Origin: an uncultured Limnohabitans sp.
Lineage (GTDB): Bacteria > Pseudomonadota > Gammaproteobacteria > Burkholderiales > Burkholderiaceae_C
NCBI RefSeq assembly: GCF_937889215.1
Contig: NZ_CALBEX010000201.1
Span: 1 to 15,176 of the forward strand
Length of the DNA stretch: 15,176 nt
Direction: 5' to 3'
The notes beneath the pieces were generated by a model that had not been told where the DNA came from, searched no databases, and saw only the letters and a program-made list of their open reading frames with translations. Position 1 is the first letter of the stretch, and each line of letters opens with the position of its first letter. Positions 6,622 through 13,933 of this stretch are shown in pieces. Both the position numbers and the translations under genes were made by a program.

Positions 6622-7710
6622 ATGAACTCGCACCGGCTTTGGGACATTTTTTGCACCGTTATCGACAACCACGGCGACCTGGGCGTGTGCTGGCGGCTCG
6701 CCCGCCAGCTGCTGGCCCAAGGCCAATCGGTGCGCCTGTGGGTAGACGACGCCTCGGCCCTCCCTTGGATGGCCCCTGACGCCCATGCCCTGCCTAAACT
6801 GCAAGTGCTGCCCTGGGCCGCCGCCAGCCAAAGCGAGGTGCTGAAAAGCTTGAAGCCCGCCGACGTGTGGATTGAAGCCTTTGGCTGCACCCTGCCAGAA
6901 GCCTTTGTGGCCCACGCTGTCGCCACGCACCCACAACAACCGGCCTGGATCAACCTCGAATACCTGAGCGCCGAAGACTGGGTGCCCCGCATGCACGGCC
7001 TGCCTTCGCCCGTGATGAGCGGCCCGGCCAAAGGCTGGACCAAACGCTTTTTCTATCCCGGCTTCACGGCAGACACGGGCGGTCTGCTGCGCGAAACCGA
7101 TTTGCAGGAACGGCAACAAAGCTTTGACCGCACTGCCTGGCGTCAGCAACACGCCCCAGACTTGGCCCCGGGCGGCCTGCTGATCAGCCTGTTTTGCTAC
7201 GAACCCGCCGCCCTGCCCCAACTGCTGACGCAGCTGGTGGGCACACCCCACCACCTGTTGGTCACCCCAGGCCGCCCGCTGGCGGCGGTGCAGCAAGCGC
7301 TGGCGGGCATGACCAAGCCACCACACTGGAGCGCCCTGCCCTACACCGACCAAAACGGCTTTGACGAGATGCTCTGGGCCTGCGACTTGAATTTTGTGCG
7401 CGGCGAAGACTCGCTGGTGCGCGCCCTGTGGGCAGGCCAGCCCTTCATCTGGCACATCTACCCACAAGACGACAACGCGCACCATGCCAAGCTGGAAGCG
7501 TTTTTGGAGTGGATGCAGGCGCCGCAGAGCCTTCGGCGGGCGCATCGGGTTTGGAACGGGATGGAAGCGGGTGAATGGCCTGCGCTCAATTCAGGCGCGC
7601 TGGCAGACTGGTCAGCCTGCGCACAAGCGGCAAGGCTGTCGCTGTTGACGCAGCGCGACTTGGTGCACCAATTGATGCTGCCCATGGCCTGCACCGCTAG
7701 AACAGACTGA
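6622..7710 (+). CDS. earP: EF-P arginine rhamnosyltransferase EarP
   Basis: 362 aa. EarP transfers rhamnose from dTDP-L-rhamnose to Arg32 of elongation factor P, activating it for translation through polyproline stretches. Seen: the N-terminal block [20 protein letters not shown] at residues 8-27, with D15 and D19 at the place of the essential N-terminal aspartates of the family, and the C-terminal nucleotide-sugar block [20 protein letters not shown] at 258-277 followed by [20 protein letters not shown], with E262/D263 as likely active-site acids. The GT-B fold and length fit the family. The ATG at 6622 is preferred over an upstream TTG at 6601 because it sits 8 nt after a -10-like GACAAT and gives the usual N-terminus. 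Its substrate EF-P, with Arg32, is encoded at 8813-9367; two unrelated membrane-protein genes lie between. Confidence 0.96.
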   Translation: MNSHRLWDIFCTVIDNHGDLGVCWRLARQLLAQGQSVRLWVDDASALPWMAPDAHALPKLQVLPWAAASQSEVLKSLKPADVWIEAFGCTLPEAFVAHAVATHPQQPAWINLEYLSAEDWVPRMHGLPSPVMSGPAKGWTKRFFYPGFTADTGGLLRETDLQERQQSFDRTAWRQQHAPDLAPGGLLISLFCYEPAALPQLLTQLVGTPHHLLVTPGRPLAAVQQALAGMTKPPHWSALPYTDQNGFDEMLWACDLNFVRGEDSLVRALWAGQPFIWHIYPQDDNAHHAKLEAFLEWMQAPQSLRRAHRVWNGMEAGEWPALNSGALADWSACAQAARLSLLTQRDLVHQLMLPMACTARTD

Positions 7711-7739
7711 GCGGGTTCTTTTCCAGCTAATGGCTCACG

Positions 7740-7801
7740 CCGGATATGGTTCTATCGGGCCTCACCAATCGACCCGAAATCCTCCTTGATAATCTCGATC
7801 C
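7740..7801 (+). promoter_or_regulatory. Putative promoter of the YeeE/YedE pair, with upstream inverted repeat
   Basis: GATAAT (7788-7793) ends 8 nt before the ATG at 7802, and no ribosome binding site is present (the bases before ATG are CTCGATCC). No convincing -35 is seen at 16-18 nt. Further upstream an imperfect 7-bp inverted repeat (CCGGATA 7740-7746, TATCGGG 7753-7759, one mismatch) could be an activator or repressor site. No regulator gene lies next to it. Confidence 0.35.
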
Positions 7802-8284
7802 ATGACTCTGATTGACACCCTCTTCCCCCTCGGCTGGCAGCACTACCTGCTGGGCGGCCTGACCATTGGCGCTGGCGTGGCGCTGCTGTATTTGTTCAAC
7901 GGCTGGGTCGGCGGCATGAGTTCCGTCTTTTCCAGCAGTTGGTCGTTCGTGTCCAAACGGGTGTTTTTCCAGCAAACCCGCTTTGTGGACACCCGCCACT
8001 GGCGGCTGGTCTACGCCTTGGGCGTGGTGCTGGGAGCCTTCGTTTGGCGCTTCACATTGACGGATGGCCAAACGCAGCAAACCAGCGTGCCGGCATGGCA
8101 ACTGCTGGTGGGCGGCTTTTTGGTGGGCTACGGCGCGCGTTTGGGCAATGGCTGCACATCCGGCCACGGCATTTGTGGCCTGGGCTCTTTGCAACTGCCT
8201 TCGCTGGGCGCGGTGCTGACCTTCATGGCCACCGCCTTCATGACCGCCAACCTGATGGCAATGTTCACGAAAGGCCTGGCATGA
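7802..8284 (+). CDS. YeeE/YedE-family sulfur-transport membrane protein, N-terminal half type (PmpA-like)
   Basis: 160 aa, with about four or five hydrophobic segments. The signature GARLGNGCTSGHGICGLGSL at 111-130 carries the conserved cysteines C118 and C125. Family knowledge: YeeE/YedE proteins (TsuA in the single-chain form) carry thiosulfate or related reduced sulfur across the inner membrane by relay between cysteines; in split systems (PmpA/PmpB) two half-size proteins each carry part of the motif set. The stop overlaps the next gene's ATG by 4 nt (ATGA, 8281-8284), so the halves are translationally coupled. No BigR/SqrR-type repressor, rhodanese or persulfide dioxygenase, which often accompany such pairs, is nearby. 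The ATG has no ribosome binding site but follows a GATAAT box. Confidence 0.88.
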   Translation: MTLIDTLFPLGWQHYLLGGLTIGAGVALLYLFNGWVGGMSSVFSSSWSFVSKRVFFQQTRFVDTRHWRLVYALGVVLGAFVWRFTLTDGQTQQTSVPAWQLLVGGFLVGYGARLGNGCTSGHGICGLGSLQLPSLGAVLTFMATAFMTANLMAMFTKGLA

Positions 8285-8715
8285 ACCCGCTGAACCCTCA
8301 CACCCTGACCCCGCCCAAGGCACTGGTCACCCTGGTCGCCGGGGCCTTGTTTGGCTTTGGCTTGTCACTGGCCACCATGGTTCAGCCCGATGTGGTTTTG
8401 AGCTTTTTGCGCTTTCAGGACTGGGGCCTGATGCTGGTCATGGGCGGCGCAGCCGGTCTGGCGCTGCTGGCTTACAAAGGCTTTCCGCGCGCCTTGCGTC
8501 GCCCTTTGCTGGGCGGTCAATTCCTGACCCAGCCGGCCAACTGGAACCGCGAGACCGTGATCGGCTCGGCCATTTTTGGCGTGGGCTGGGGTTTGAGCGG
8601 GGTGTGCCCCGGCCCAGCCATTGCGGCCTTGGGCACGGGCAACACCGACATCATGTGGGCCCTGGGCGGCATTGTGCTGGGCGGTCTGGCCCACGGCTTG
8701 ACGGCGCTTGACTGA
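8281..8715 (+). CDS. YeeE/YedE-family partner protein (DUF6691, PmpB-like)
   Basis: 144 aa, hydrophobic, about four membrane helices. The signature GVGWGLSGVCPGPAIAALG lies at 100-118, with the single conserved C109. A basic cytoplasmic-type stretch (FPRALRRPLLGG, about 68-79) separates two hydrophobic regions. It starts at the ATG inside the ATGA overlap with the preceding gene, with AAAGG 7-8 nt upstream, and together the two chains make the equivalent of a full-length YeeE-type transporter. Longer in-frame starts would lie inside the first gene and are not credible. It is followed after 43 nt by the efp promoter, without a terminator, so some readthrough into efp is possible. The transported sulfur species (thiosulfate, sulfite or persulfide) cannot be read from the sequence. 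Confidence 0.86.
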   Translation: MNPLNPHTLTPPKALVTLVAGALFGFGLSLATMVQPDVVLSFLRFQDWGLMLVMGGAAGLALLAYKGFPRALRRPLLGGQFLTQPANWNRETVIGSAIFGVGWGLSGVCPGPAIAALGTGNTDIMWALGGIVLGGLAHGLTALD

Positions 8716-8758
8716 TGCGCTGCCGCCTGGCTCAGCCGCAATCCCCTCACCCACAGGT

Positions 8759-8764
8759 TAGAAT
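8759..8764 (+). promoter_or_regulatory. Putative -10 box of the efp promoter
   Basis: TAGAAT (five of six consensus bases) lies 48 nt before the efp ATG; no good -35 is seen 16-18 nt upstream. A small hairpin (GGCTT/AAGCC, 8769-8784) would lie near the 5' end of the transcript, followed by a pyrimidine-rich leader without a clear ribosome binding site. Confidence 0.4.
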
Positions 8765-8812
8765 AACGGGCTTTGCTTCAAGCCACCCTCTTTCATTTCA
8801 GACTCAATTCCT

Positions 8813-9367
8813 ATGAAAACCGCTCAAGAAATCCGCGTCGGCAACGTCATCATGCACGGCAAAGACCCCATGGTCGTCCTGCGCACAGAATACCAACGTG
8901 GCGGCCGCGGCTCGTCCACTGTGCGCATGAAGCTCAAAAGCTTGATCGCCAACTTCGGCACCGAAAACGTGTTCCGTGCTGACGACAAGATGGACCAAGT
9001 CATCTTGGACAAAAAAGAGTGCACCTACTCTTACTTCGCTGACCCCATGTACGTTTGCATGGACACCGATTTCAACCAGTACGAAGTCGAAGCCACCAAC
9101 ATGGGCGACGCTTTGAACTACCTGGAAGACGGCATGGAACTCGAAGTGGTGTTCTACAACGAAAAAGCCATCTCGGTCGAACTGCCCACCAGCGTGGTGC
9201 GCGAGATCACCTGGACCGAGCCCGCCGTCAAAGGCGACACCTCAGGCAAAGTGCTCAAGCCCGCCAAGATCGCCACCGGCTTGGAAGTGCCAGTGCCCTT
9301 GTTTGTGGCCCAAGGCGACAAGATCGAAATCGACACACGCACAGGCGAATACCGCAAGCGCGTCTGA
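8813..9367 (+). CDS. efp: Translation elongation factor P (Arg32 type)
   Basis: 184 aa, near the 188 aa of E. coli EF-P. It binds the ribosome between the P and E sites and promotes peptide bonds at consecutive prolines. Domain I (about 1-63) carries the loop tip [10 protein letters not shown] with arginine at position 32, the residue rhamnosylated by EarP; species that use EpmA have lysine there instead. Domains II and III follow ([17 protein letters not shown]; the C-terminal motif [17 protein letters not shown] is typical). earP lies about 1.1 kb upstream on the same strand. The gene has its own -10 box and a perfect terminator at 9390-9412, so it is probably transcribed mainly alone. Confidence 0.98.
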   Translation: MKTAQEIRVGNVIMHGKDPMVVLRTEYQRGGRGSSTVRMKLKSLIANFGTENVFRADDKMDQVILDKKECTYSYFADPMYVCMDTDFNQYEVEATNMGDALNYLEDGMELEVVFYNEKAISVELPTSVVREITWTEPAVKGDTSGKVLKPAKIATGLEVPVPLFVAQGDKIEIDTRTGEYRKRV

Positions 9368-9389
9368 TCTTTGGATCACCCCCCTGATG

Positions 9390-9412
9390 AAAGCCCCGCA
9401 AGGGGCTTTTTT
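9390..9412 (+). terminator. Intrinsic terminator of efp
   Basis: An 8-bp stem AAAGCCCC / GGGGCTTT (9390-9397, 9402-9409) with a GCAA tetraloop, giving six Ts in a row at 9407-9412. It starts 22 nt after the efp stop. The flanks ATG/CAT extend the symmetry and the A-run on the other side could make it partly bidirectional. Confidence 0.9.
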
Positions 9413-9422
9413 CATGGGCCAA

Positions 9423-9470
9423 TGCATGCCCGCTTCGTTCACGCTTTACTGGGCATGCACAATCGCTGTC
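9423..9470 (+). promoter_or_regulatory. Putative LOG-gene promoter with 9-bp inverted repeat
   Basis: A perfect 9-bp inverted repeat, TGCATGCCC (9423-9431) and GGGCATGCA (9451-9459), has a 19-nt centre. Its right arm overlaps CACAAT (9458-9463), a -10-like box ending 7 nt before the ATG at 9471. No good -35 is at normal spacing, and there is no T-run after the repeat, so it looks more like an operator than a terminator. Confidence 0.4.
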
Positions 9471-10343
9471 ATGGAAAGCACTCAAAATCTCAAAGATCCC
9501 TCCCTGCCTCATGCGTGGGCTGACCTGCAGGCCGAGGCCAAAACCAGCGACTGGCTGAAACCCGAAGCGCACCGCCTGGCCTTTGCCGACCCTGAATTTT
9601 TGCTGCGCCGCGAAACCCGAGGCATCCGCTTTCAGCTGGAAATGCTCAAACCCGATCTGGCGCAAGCCGAAGCGGGCATTGAGCACACCGTGGTGGTGTT
9701 TGGCAGCGCCCGCTTTGTGGACCGCGAAACCGCCCAAGCCCAGCTGCAGGCCGCGCAGCTCAGCGGGCAGGCATCCGACATTGCCAAGGCCCAAGCCCAT
9801 GTGCGCAACGCCGAGCATTACGAAAACGCCCGGCTCTTTGCGCAGAAGGTGGCGCAGACCTGCTCTTGCCTGCCTGCAGATGAAAAGCTTTACATCTGCA
9901 CGGGCGGCGGCCCCGGCATCATGGAAGCGGCCAACCGAGGGGCCCAAGAAGCCGGCGCGCCCTCAGTTGCGCTGAACATTGCCCTGCCCCACGAGCAACA
10001 CCCCAACCCCTACGTCACGCCAGATCTGAGCTTCAAGTTCCATTACTTCGCGCTGCGCAAGATGCACTTCATGATCCGGGCCAAGGCTTTGGTGGCTTTT
10101 CCAGGCGGTTTTGGCACGCTGGACGAGTTGTTCGAGGTGATGACCTTGGTGCAAACACGCAAAGCCCGTCCGGTACCGATCTTGCTGTTTGGGACCGATT
10201 TCTGGAAACGCCTGATCGACATGGACGTGCTGGTGCGAGAAGGCACGATTTCAGAAACAGACCTGAAGCTGTTCCACTACGTCGACACCCCCGAGGCGGC
10301 TTGGCAAGCGATCTGCGATTTTTATCAACTCAAGGTGTCATGA
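9471..10343 (+). CDS. LOG family protein (cytokinin riboside monophosphate phosphoribohydrolase-like / nucleotide 5'-monophosphate nucleosidase)
   Basis: 290 aa with a Rossmann-like LOG domain from about 72. Seen: VVVFGSAR at 75-81, TGGGPGIMEAANRGA at 144-158, RKMHFM at 196-201, and the hallmark PGGFGTLDELFE at 211-222 with the likely catalytic Glu219. LOG-family enzymes cleave the N-glycosidic bond of nucleoside 5'-monophosphates; in plants they release active cytokinins, while in bacteria most are general nucleotide hydrolases. Compared with short LOG proteins (about 190-200 aa) this one has about 70 extra N-terminal residues and a helical insert at about 84-122. The ATG at 9471 is chosen because it follows the efp terminator and a CACAAT box; an upstream in-frame start would lie within efp. 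No ribosome binding site. Its stop codon lies inside the converging MFS gene. Confidence 0.88.
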   Translation: MESTQNLKDPSLPHAWADLQAEAKTSDWLKPEAHRLAFADPEFLLRRETRGIRFQLEMLKPDLAQAEAGIEHTVVVFGSARFVDRETAQAQLQAAQLSGQASDIAKAQAHVRNAEHYENARLFAQKVAQTCSCLPADEKLYICTGGGPGIMEAANRGAQEAGAPSVALNIALPHEQHPNPYVTPDLSFKFHYFALRKMHFMIRAKALVAFPGGFGTLDELFEVMTLVQTRKARPVPILLFGTDFWKRLIDMDVLVREGTISETDLKLFHYVDTPEAAWQAICDFYQLKVS

Positions 10344-11518
10344 GCTTGCGACGCCTGGCGGGGTCGCAAATGCCAAGCACCACGGGCCCCTGAACCCACC
10401 GCCATACCCACCACCCAGAACAAAGGGGCCACACCCACGATGGCCCCGACGGTGCCAAACAGCATGGGCATGAGCACACTGGACGCATTGATGCTCATCA
10501 GGCGCAGGCCCAGTGCCTCGCCTTGTCGGTGCTGCGGGGTGATTTGGTGCAAGGTGCTCATGATCATAGGCTGCACCGTGCCCAAGACCAAGCCCAGAAA
10601 CACCGAACACACGCCCATGGTCAAAGCGCTCGGCATGAGTGGGTAAATGGCGAACAGCATCGCTGTGCAAACCATGGCGCCGGTGATGATTTGGTGCTCT
10701 TTGACATGGCGCGAAATGAACGGCAAACACACGCGGATAAAGGCCGCAGCCAAGGCAAATGAACCCAAGATGGACCCCACCACCGAAGCGCTGTAACCGC
10801 GCTCGTGTCCGAGCACCGGCACCACAAAGGTGTGCACATCCCAGCAAGACGAAAGCAACCAATTCACGCCCAACAAGCGCCGCATCAGGGGCTCGGCCAG
10901 AAGGTCCCAAACGCGCCGGGGTTGGGCGTTTGGAAGCTCTGGCGAAAGCGCCAACTCGGGCACCTTGCGTATCCAAAACCAAGTCACCAGTGGAAAAACC
11001 GCCATCAGCAAAAATGCCCAGCGGAACCCCGAAATGTGTGCGGCCTCAGGCCCAGAAAAGTCGATCAACAGACCCGCCAGCACCGGGCCAACAAAGTTCG
11101 AGACAGCTGGACCCAAAGACAACCAACTGAAAGCCACTTTGAGCTCGCCCGGGTCTTTGGCCATGCGGCCCACATGCCGCTGCAAGGCAATGACCGCCAT
11201 GCCCGTGGCCCCGCCGGCGGCCAGTGCGCTGACACACATCACCGGAAAAACAGGCCACACCGCCGACAACACCACGCCTGATGCTGCCAACACCACACTG
11301 ATGCGCATGAGCTTTTGCAAGCCACGGCGGTCACTGTAACGGCCTGCAGGCAAGGCCAAAAACATGGGGGCCAGCGCAAACAAGGCCAACAGGGCACCGA
11401 CTGCCACTGCGCTGAAACCTTGCTGAAGAGCCAACAGGGGAATGGCCATTCGCATACCCGCCATGCAAGCATGCAAGAACATCTGGCCTGCAATCAGGCG
11501 GGCCAGATCTGGGCTCAC
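10325..11518 (-). CDS. MFS transporter
   Basis: 397 aa with the hydrophobic pattern of twelve transmembrane helices in two halves, joined by a hydrophilic loop near 185-225 (KVPELALSPELPNAQPRRVW). A motif-A-like sequence, GRYSDRRG at 59-66, sits in the loop between helices 2 and 3. Family knowledge: major facilitator proteins move small solutes by proton coupling or facilitated diffusion; the substrate is not predictable here, though the overall look is that of drug-efflux-type members. The start is GTG at 11518, overlapping the rmuC stop by 4 nt (GTGA), so it is probably coupled to rmuC. Its last 19 bases overlap the end of the converging LOG gene. Confidence 0.88.
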   Translation of the reverse strand: MSPDLARLIAGQMFLHACMAGMRMAIPLLALQQGFSAVAVGALLALFALAPMFLALPAGRYSDRRGLQKLMRISVVLAASGVVLSAVWPVFPVMCVSALAAGGATGMAVIALQRHVGRMAKDPGELKVAFSWLSLGPAVSNFVGPVLAGLLIDFSGPEAAHISGFRWAFLLMAVFPLVTWFWIRKVPELALSPELPNAQPRRVWDLLAEPLMRRLLGVNWLLSSCWDVHTFVVPVLGHERGYSASVVGSILGSFALAAAFIRVCLPFISRHVKEHQIITGAMVCTAMLFAIYPLMPSALTMGVCSVFLGLVLGTVQPMIMSTLHQITPQHRQGEALGLRLMSINASSVLMPMLFGTVGAIVGVAPLFWVVGMAVGSGARGAWHLRPRQASQAHDTLS

Positions 11519-12897
11519 TCCACGCCTTCTGGCAAGCCGTCTGCAGTGCCCGGCAGCAGCGCTTGGGCCTGCGACTCGGGCAGCGCGTCCACCTGCCGCA
11601 AAGCGCGGCTCATGACGTTGCTGCGGGTCTGGGCTTGGTCCAGCGTGTTGAGGACTGCTTGCGTCTGGTTGCGGACCTTGGACAGCACATCGCCAAACTT
11701 GCCAAACTCGGTCTTGACCGCGCCCAACACTTGCCAGACTTCGCTGGAGCGCTTTTCCAAGGCCAACGTGCGAAAGCCCATTTGCAGGGCGTTGAGCATG
11801 GCCATCAAATTGGTCGGCCCCGCCAGCGTCACGCGGTGATCGCGCTGCAAGGTTTCCATCAGGCCGGGGCGACGCAAAACCTCGGCATACAGGCCTTCGG
11901 TGGGCAAGAACATCACCGCAAAGTCGGTGGTGTGCGGTGGCTCCAGGTACTTTTCTGCAATCGACTTGGCTTCCAGCTTGATGCGGTTTTCAAGGGCTTT
12001 GGCGCACAGCTCGGCTTGAAGCGGGTCGGCCCGGCCTTGGGCTTCCAGCAGGCGCTCGTAGTCTTCATTGGGGAACTTCGCGTCGATGGGCAACCACACG
12101 GGCTGGCCGCTGTCCGAGCGACCCGGCAAACGGATGGCAAAGTCCACCCGGTTTTTGTCACCGGGTTTGGTGGCCACTTGCACCGCGTATTGCTCTGGGG
12201 TGAGCACTTGTTCGAGCAATGAAGCCAGTTGCGCCTCGCCAAACATGCCGCGTGTCTTGACGTTGGTGAGCAAGTGCTTGAGGTCGCCCACGCCTTGCGC
12301 CAGGGTGTGCATTTCGCCCAGGCCTTTGTGCACCTGCTCCAGGCGGTCGGCCACTTGCTTGAAGCTTTCGCCCAAGCGGGCTTGGAGGGTGGCTTGCAAC
12401 TTTTCGTCCACGGTCTGGCGCATTTCGTCCAGCTTGGCCGCGTTGCTTTGCTGCAGCTGGGCCAGCTGCGTTTCCATGGTGCCGCGCATTTCGGTCAGGC
12501 GGCGGGCGTTGGCCTCCGACAGCGCATTGACCTGCTGGGCCAGGCTGTCGGTCAGGCTTTTTTGCAGCAAAGCCAGTTGCTGGGCCAACGCGTCGATTTG
12601 CTGGTTTTGGGTGCGGGTGGCTTCGGCGCTTTGCTGCAACAAGGATTGTTGAAACAAACTCAGGTTTTGCATGGCCTCTTGCCGAGCCTGCACGCCAGAC
12701 TGGCTGATCTCTGTGCGCAGCTCGCGCTCGAGCCGTTCGGACTGCGATTGCAGCGCTTCAAATTGTTGCCGCTGCCATGCGGTTTGTTCGGCGACCCGGT
12801 CGCCCTGCACCTCTGGGGCGACCTTGGGGCGCAGCACCAACAAAACCAACAGCAGCAAGTTCAGCCCACCCAGGGCCAACAGCACCCAGTCGTTCAT
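11515..12897 (-). CDS. rmuC: DNA recombination protein RmuC
   Basis: 460 aa. Seen: one N-terminal membrane anchor (about 4-22, LLALGGLNLLLLVLLVL), a long Gln-rich coiled coil (about 33-190), then the RmuC domain (about 195-430) with MFGEAQLASLLEQVL, VDFAIRLPG (D252) and LPIDAKFP (D272, K274), which resembles a PD-(D/E)XK nuclease core. Family knowledge: E. coli rmuC mutants have raised inversion rates at short inverted repeats, and the protein is thought to be a membrane-tethered nuclease acting on odd DNA structures. The ATG at 12897 is chosen because it overlaps the upstream dehydrogenase stop (ATGA); frame continues upstream only through that gene. It overlaps the MFS gene by GTGA downstream. 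Confidence 0.95.
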   Translation of the reverse strand: MNDWVLLALGGLNLLLLVLLVLRPKVAPEVQGDRVAEQTAWQRQQFEALQSQSERLERELRTEISQSGVQARQEAMQNLSLFQQSLLQQSAEATRTQNQQIDALAQQLALLQKSLTDSLAQQVNALSEANARRLTEMRGTMETQLAQLQQSNAAKLDEMRQTVDEKLQATLQARLGESFKQVADRLEQVHKGLGEMHTLAQGVGDLKHLLTNVKTRGMFGEAQLASLLEQVLTPEQYAVQVATKPGDKNRVDFAIRLPGRSDSGQPVWLPIDAKFPNEDYERLLEAQGRADPLQAELCAKALENRIKLEAKSIAEKYLEPPHTTDFAVMFLPTEGLYAEVLRRPGLMETLQRDHRVTLAGPTNLMAMLNALQMGFRTLALEKRSSEVWQVLGAVKTEFGKFGDVLSKVRNQTQAVLNTLDQAQTRSNVMSRALRQVDALPESQAQALLPGTADGLPEGVE

Positions 12898-13880
12898 TCG
12901 GCGGCGCTGGGCAAGCGGTTCAAAGGCGTCAGCGCCTGACCTTGGGTCAGGTAGGCCACCAGATTGTCCGCGGCCAGTTGGGCCATGGCCAAGCGCGTCT
13001 TGACCGTGCTGCTGGCAATGTGGGGCGTCAGCACGACATTGGGCACCTTGAGCAAATCGGGGTGCACTGCGGGTTCGCCCTCGAACACGTCCAAGCCCGC
13101 AGCGGCGATTTGGCCTGCAGCCAAAGCCTTGGCCAAGGCCGCGTCGTCGACGATGCCGCCGCGGGCAATGTTGACCAGCGTGGCAGTGGGCTTCATCTGG
13201 GCCAGTTCGGCCGCGCCAATCGTGTGGTGCGACTCGGCGCTGTAGGGCACGACCAGCATGACATGGTCGGCGGTCTGCAGCAATTCTTGTTTGCCCACAT
13301 AAGTGGCCTTGCACTGCGCTTCCAGCTCAGCGCTCAGTCGTGAGCGGTTGTGATAAATCACATTCATGCCAAAACCATGCGCGGCGCGGCGGGCAATGCC
13401 TTGGCCGATACGGCCCATGCCGATGATGCCGATGGTCGAGCCGTGCACTTCGGCACCGGCAAACATGTCGTAGCTCCACTTTTTCCAAAGGTCAGCACGC
13501 AAGTAATGCTCGCTTTCAGTGATGCGGCGTGCCGTGGCCATGAGCAAAGCAAAGCCAAAGTCGGCGGTGGTCTCGGTCAGCACATCGGGCGTGTTGCTGG
13601 CCAAGACACCTGCAGCGGTCATGGCGGGCACATCAAAGTTGTTGTAACCCACGGCCATGTTGGCCACGATTTTCAGCTGAGGGTTGGCCTGCAGCAGCGC
13701 CGCGTCAATGCGCTCGCTGCCGGTGGTCAGCGCCCCCACTTTGCCTTGCATGCGGCGCGTCAACTCTTGCGCAGACCAGACCTCGTCGGCTTGGTTGCTC
13801 TCGACTTCAAACTTCTGCGCCAAAGACTGCAGGACTTCGGGGAAGATGGCACGGGCCACCAAAATAGACGGTTTGGACAT
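12894..13880 (-). CDS. D-2-hydroxyacid dehydrogenase, glyoxylate/hydroxypyruvate reductase type (GhrB-like)
   Basis: 328 aa. Seen: the linker AVGYNNFDVPAMTAAGVLAS at 76-95, the NAD(P)-binding GMGRIGQ at 154-160 with the G-x-G-x2-G pattern, and the catalytic set R240 (NIARGG), E269 (FEGEP) and H287 (TPHIAS). Family knowledge: this branch reduces glyoxylate to glycolate and hydroxypyruvate to D-glycerate; 2-ketogluconate reduction is also found. Near residue 178 the motif YHNRSR carries an arginine at the end of the second cofactor-binding strand, which suggests NADPH preference (inference). The ATG at 13880 is chosen over TTG at 13889. It lies 53 nt after pncB and overlaps the rmuC start by 4 nt. 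No clear ribosome binding site. Confidence 0.9.
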   Translation of the reverse strand: MSKPSILVARAIFPEVLQSLAQKFEVESNQADEVWSAQELTRRMQGKVGALTTGSERIDAALLQANPQLKIVANMAVGYNNFDVPAMTAAGVLASNTPDVLTETTADFGFALLMATARRITESEHYLRADLWKKWSYDMFAGAEVHGSTIGIIGMGRIGQGIARRAAHGFGMNVIYHNRSRLSAELEAQCKATYVGKQELLQTADHVMLVVPYSAESHHTIGAAELAQMKPTATLVNIARGGIVDDAALAKALAAGQIAAAGLDVFEGEPAVHPDLLKVPNVVLTPHIASSTVKTRLAMAQLAADNLVAYLTQGQALTPLNRLPSAAE

Positions 13881-13933
13881 GGTTTTCAAATCGCTGGAAA
13901 GGTGTCAATCAAAAAGGTTGGAGGCGCTGAAGC

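Noticed and set aside
5453..6625. Long plus-strand open frame (390 codons) antisense to uvrC
   Set aside because: uvrC on the other strand has all expected domains; the antisense frame has no recognisable motif.
6571..7545. Minus-strand open frame (324 codons) antisense to earP
   Set aside because: earP is unmistakable on the plus strand; this is a shadow frame in GC-rich coding sequence.
7694..7722. Possible terminator at the end of earP (CCGCT/AGCGG followed by GTTCTTTT)
   Set aside because: Only a 5-bp stem with an 11-nt loop, overlapping the earP stop codon, and the T-run is interrupted; too weak to call.
8716..8758. Possible terminator between the second YeeE/YedE gene and efp
   Set aside because: Only a very short GGCT/AGCC stem and no T-run; readthrough into efp cannot be excluded.
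12229..12939. Plus-strand open frame (236 codons) rich in Leu, Gln, Gly and Phe opposite the rmuC coiled coil
   Set aside because: The composition mirrors the repetitive Gln/Ala/Leu codons of the rmuC coiled coil; no independent evidence of coding.
13903..13908. Perfect TTGACA on the minus strand between pncB and the GhrB-like gene
   Set aside because: The hexamer 17 nt downstream is AAACCA and overlaps the ATG; no usable -10 was found.
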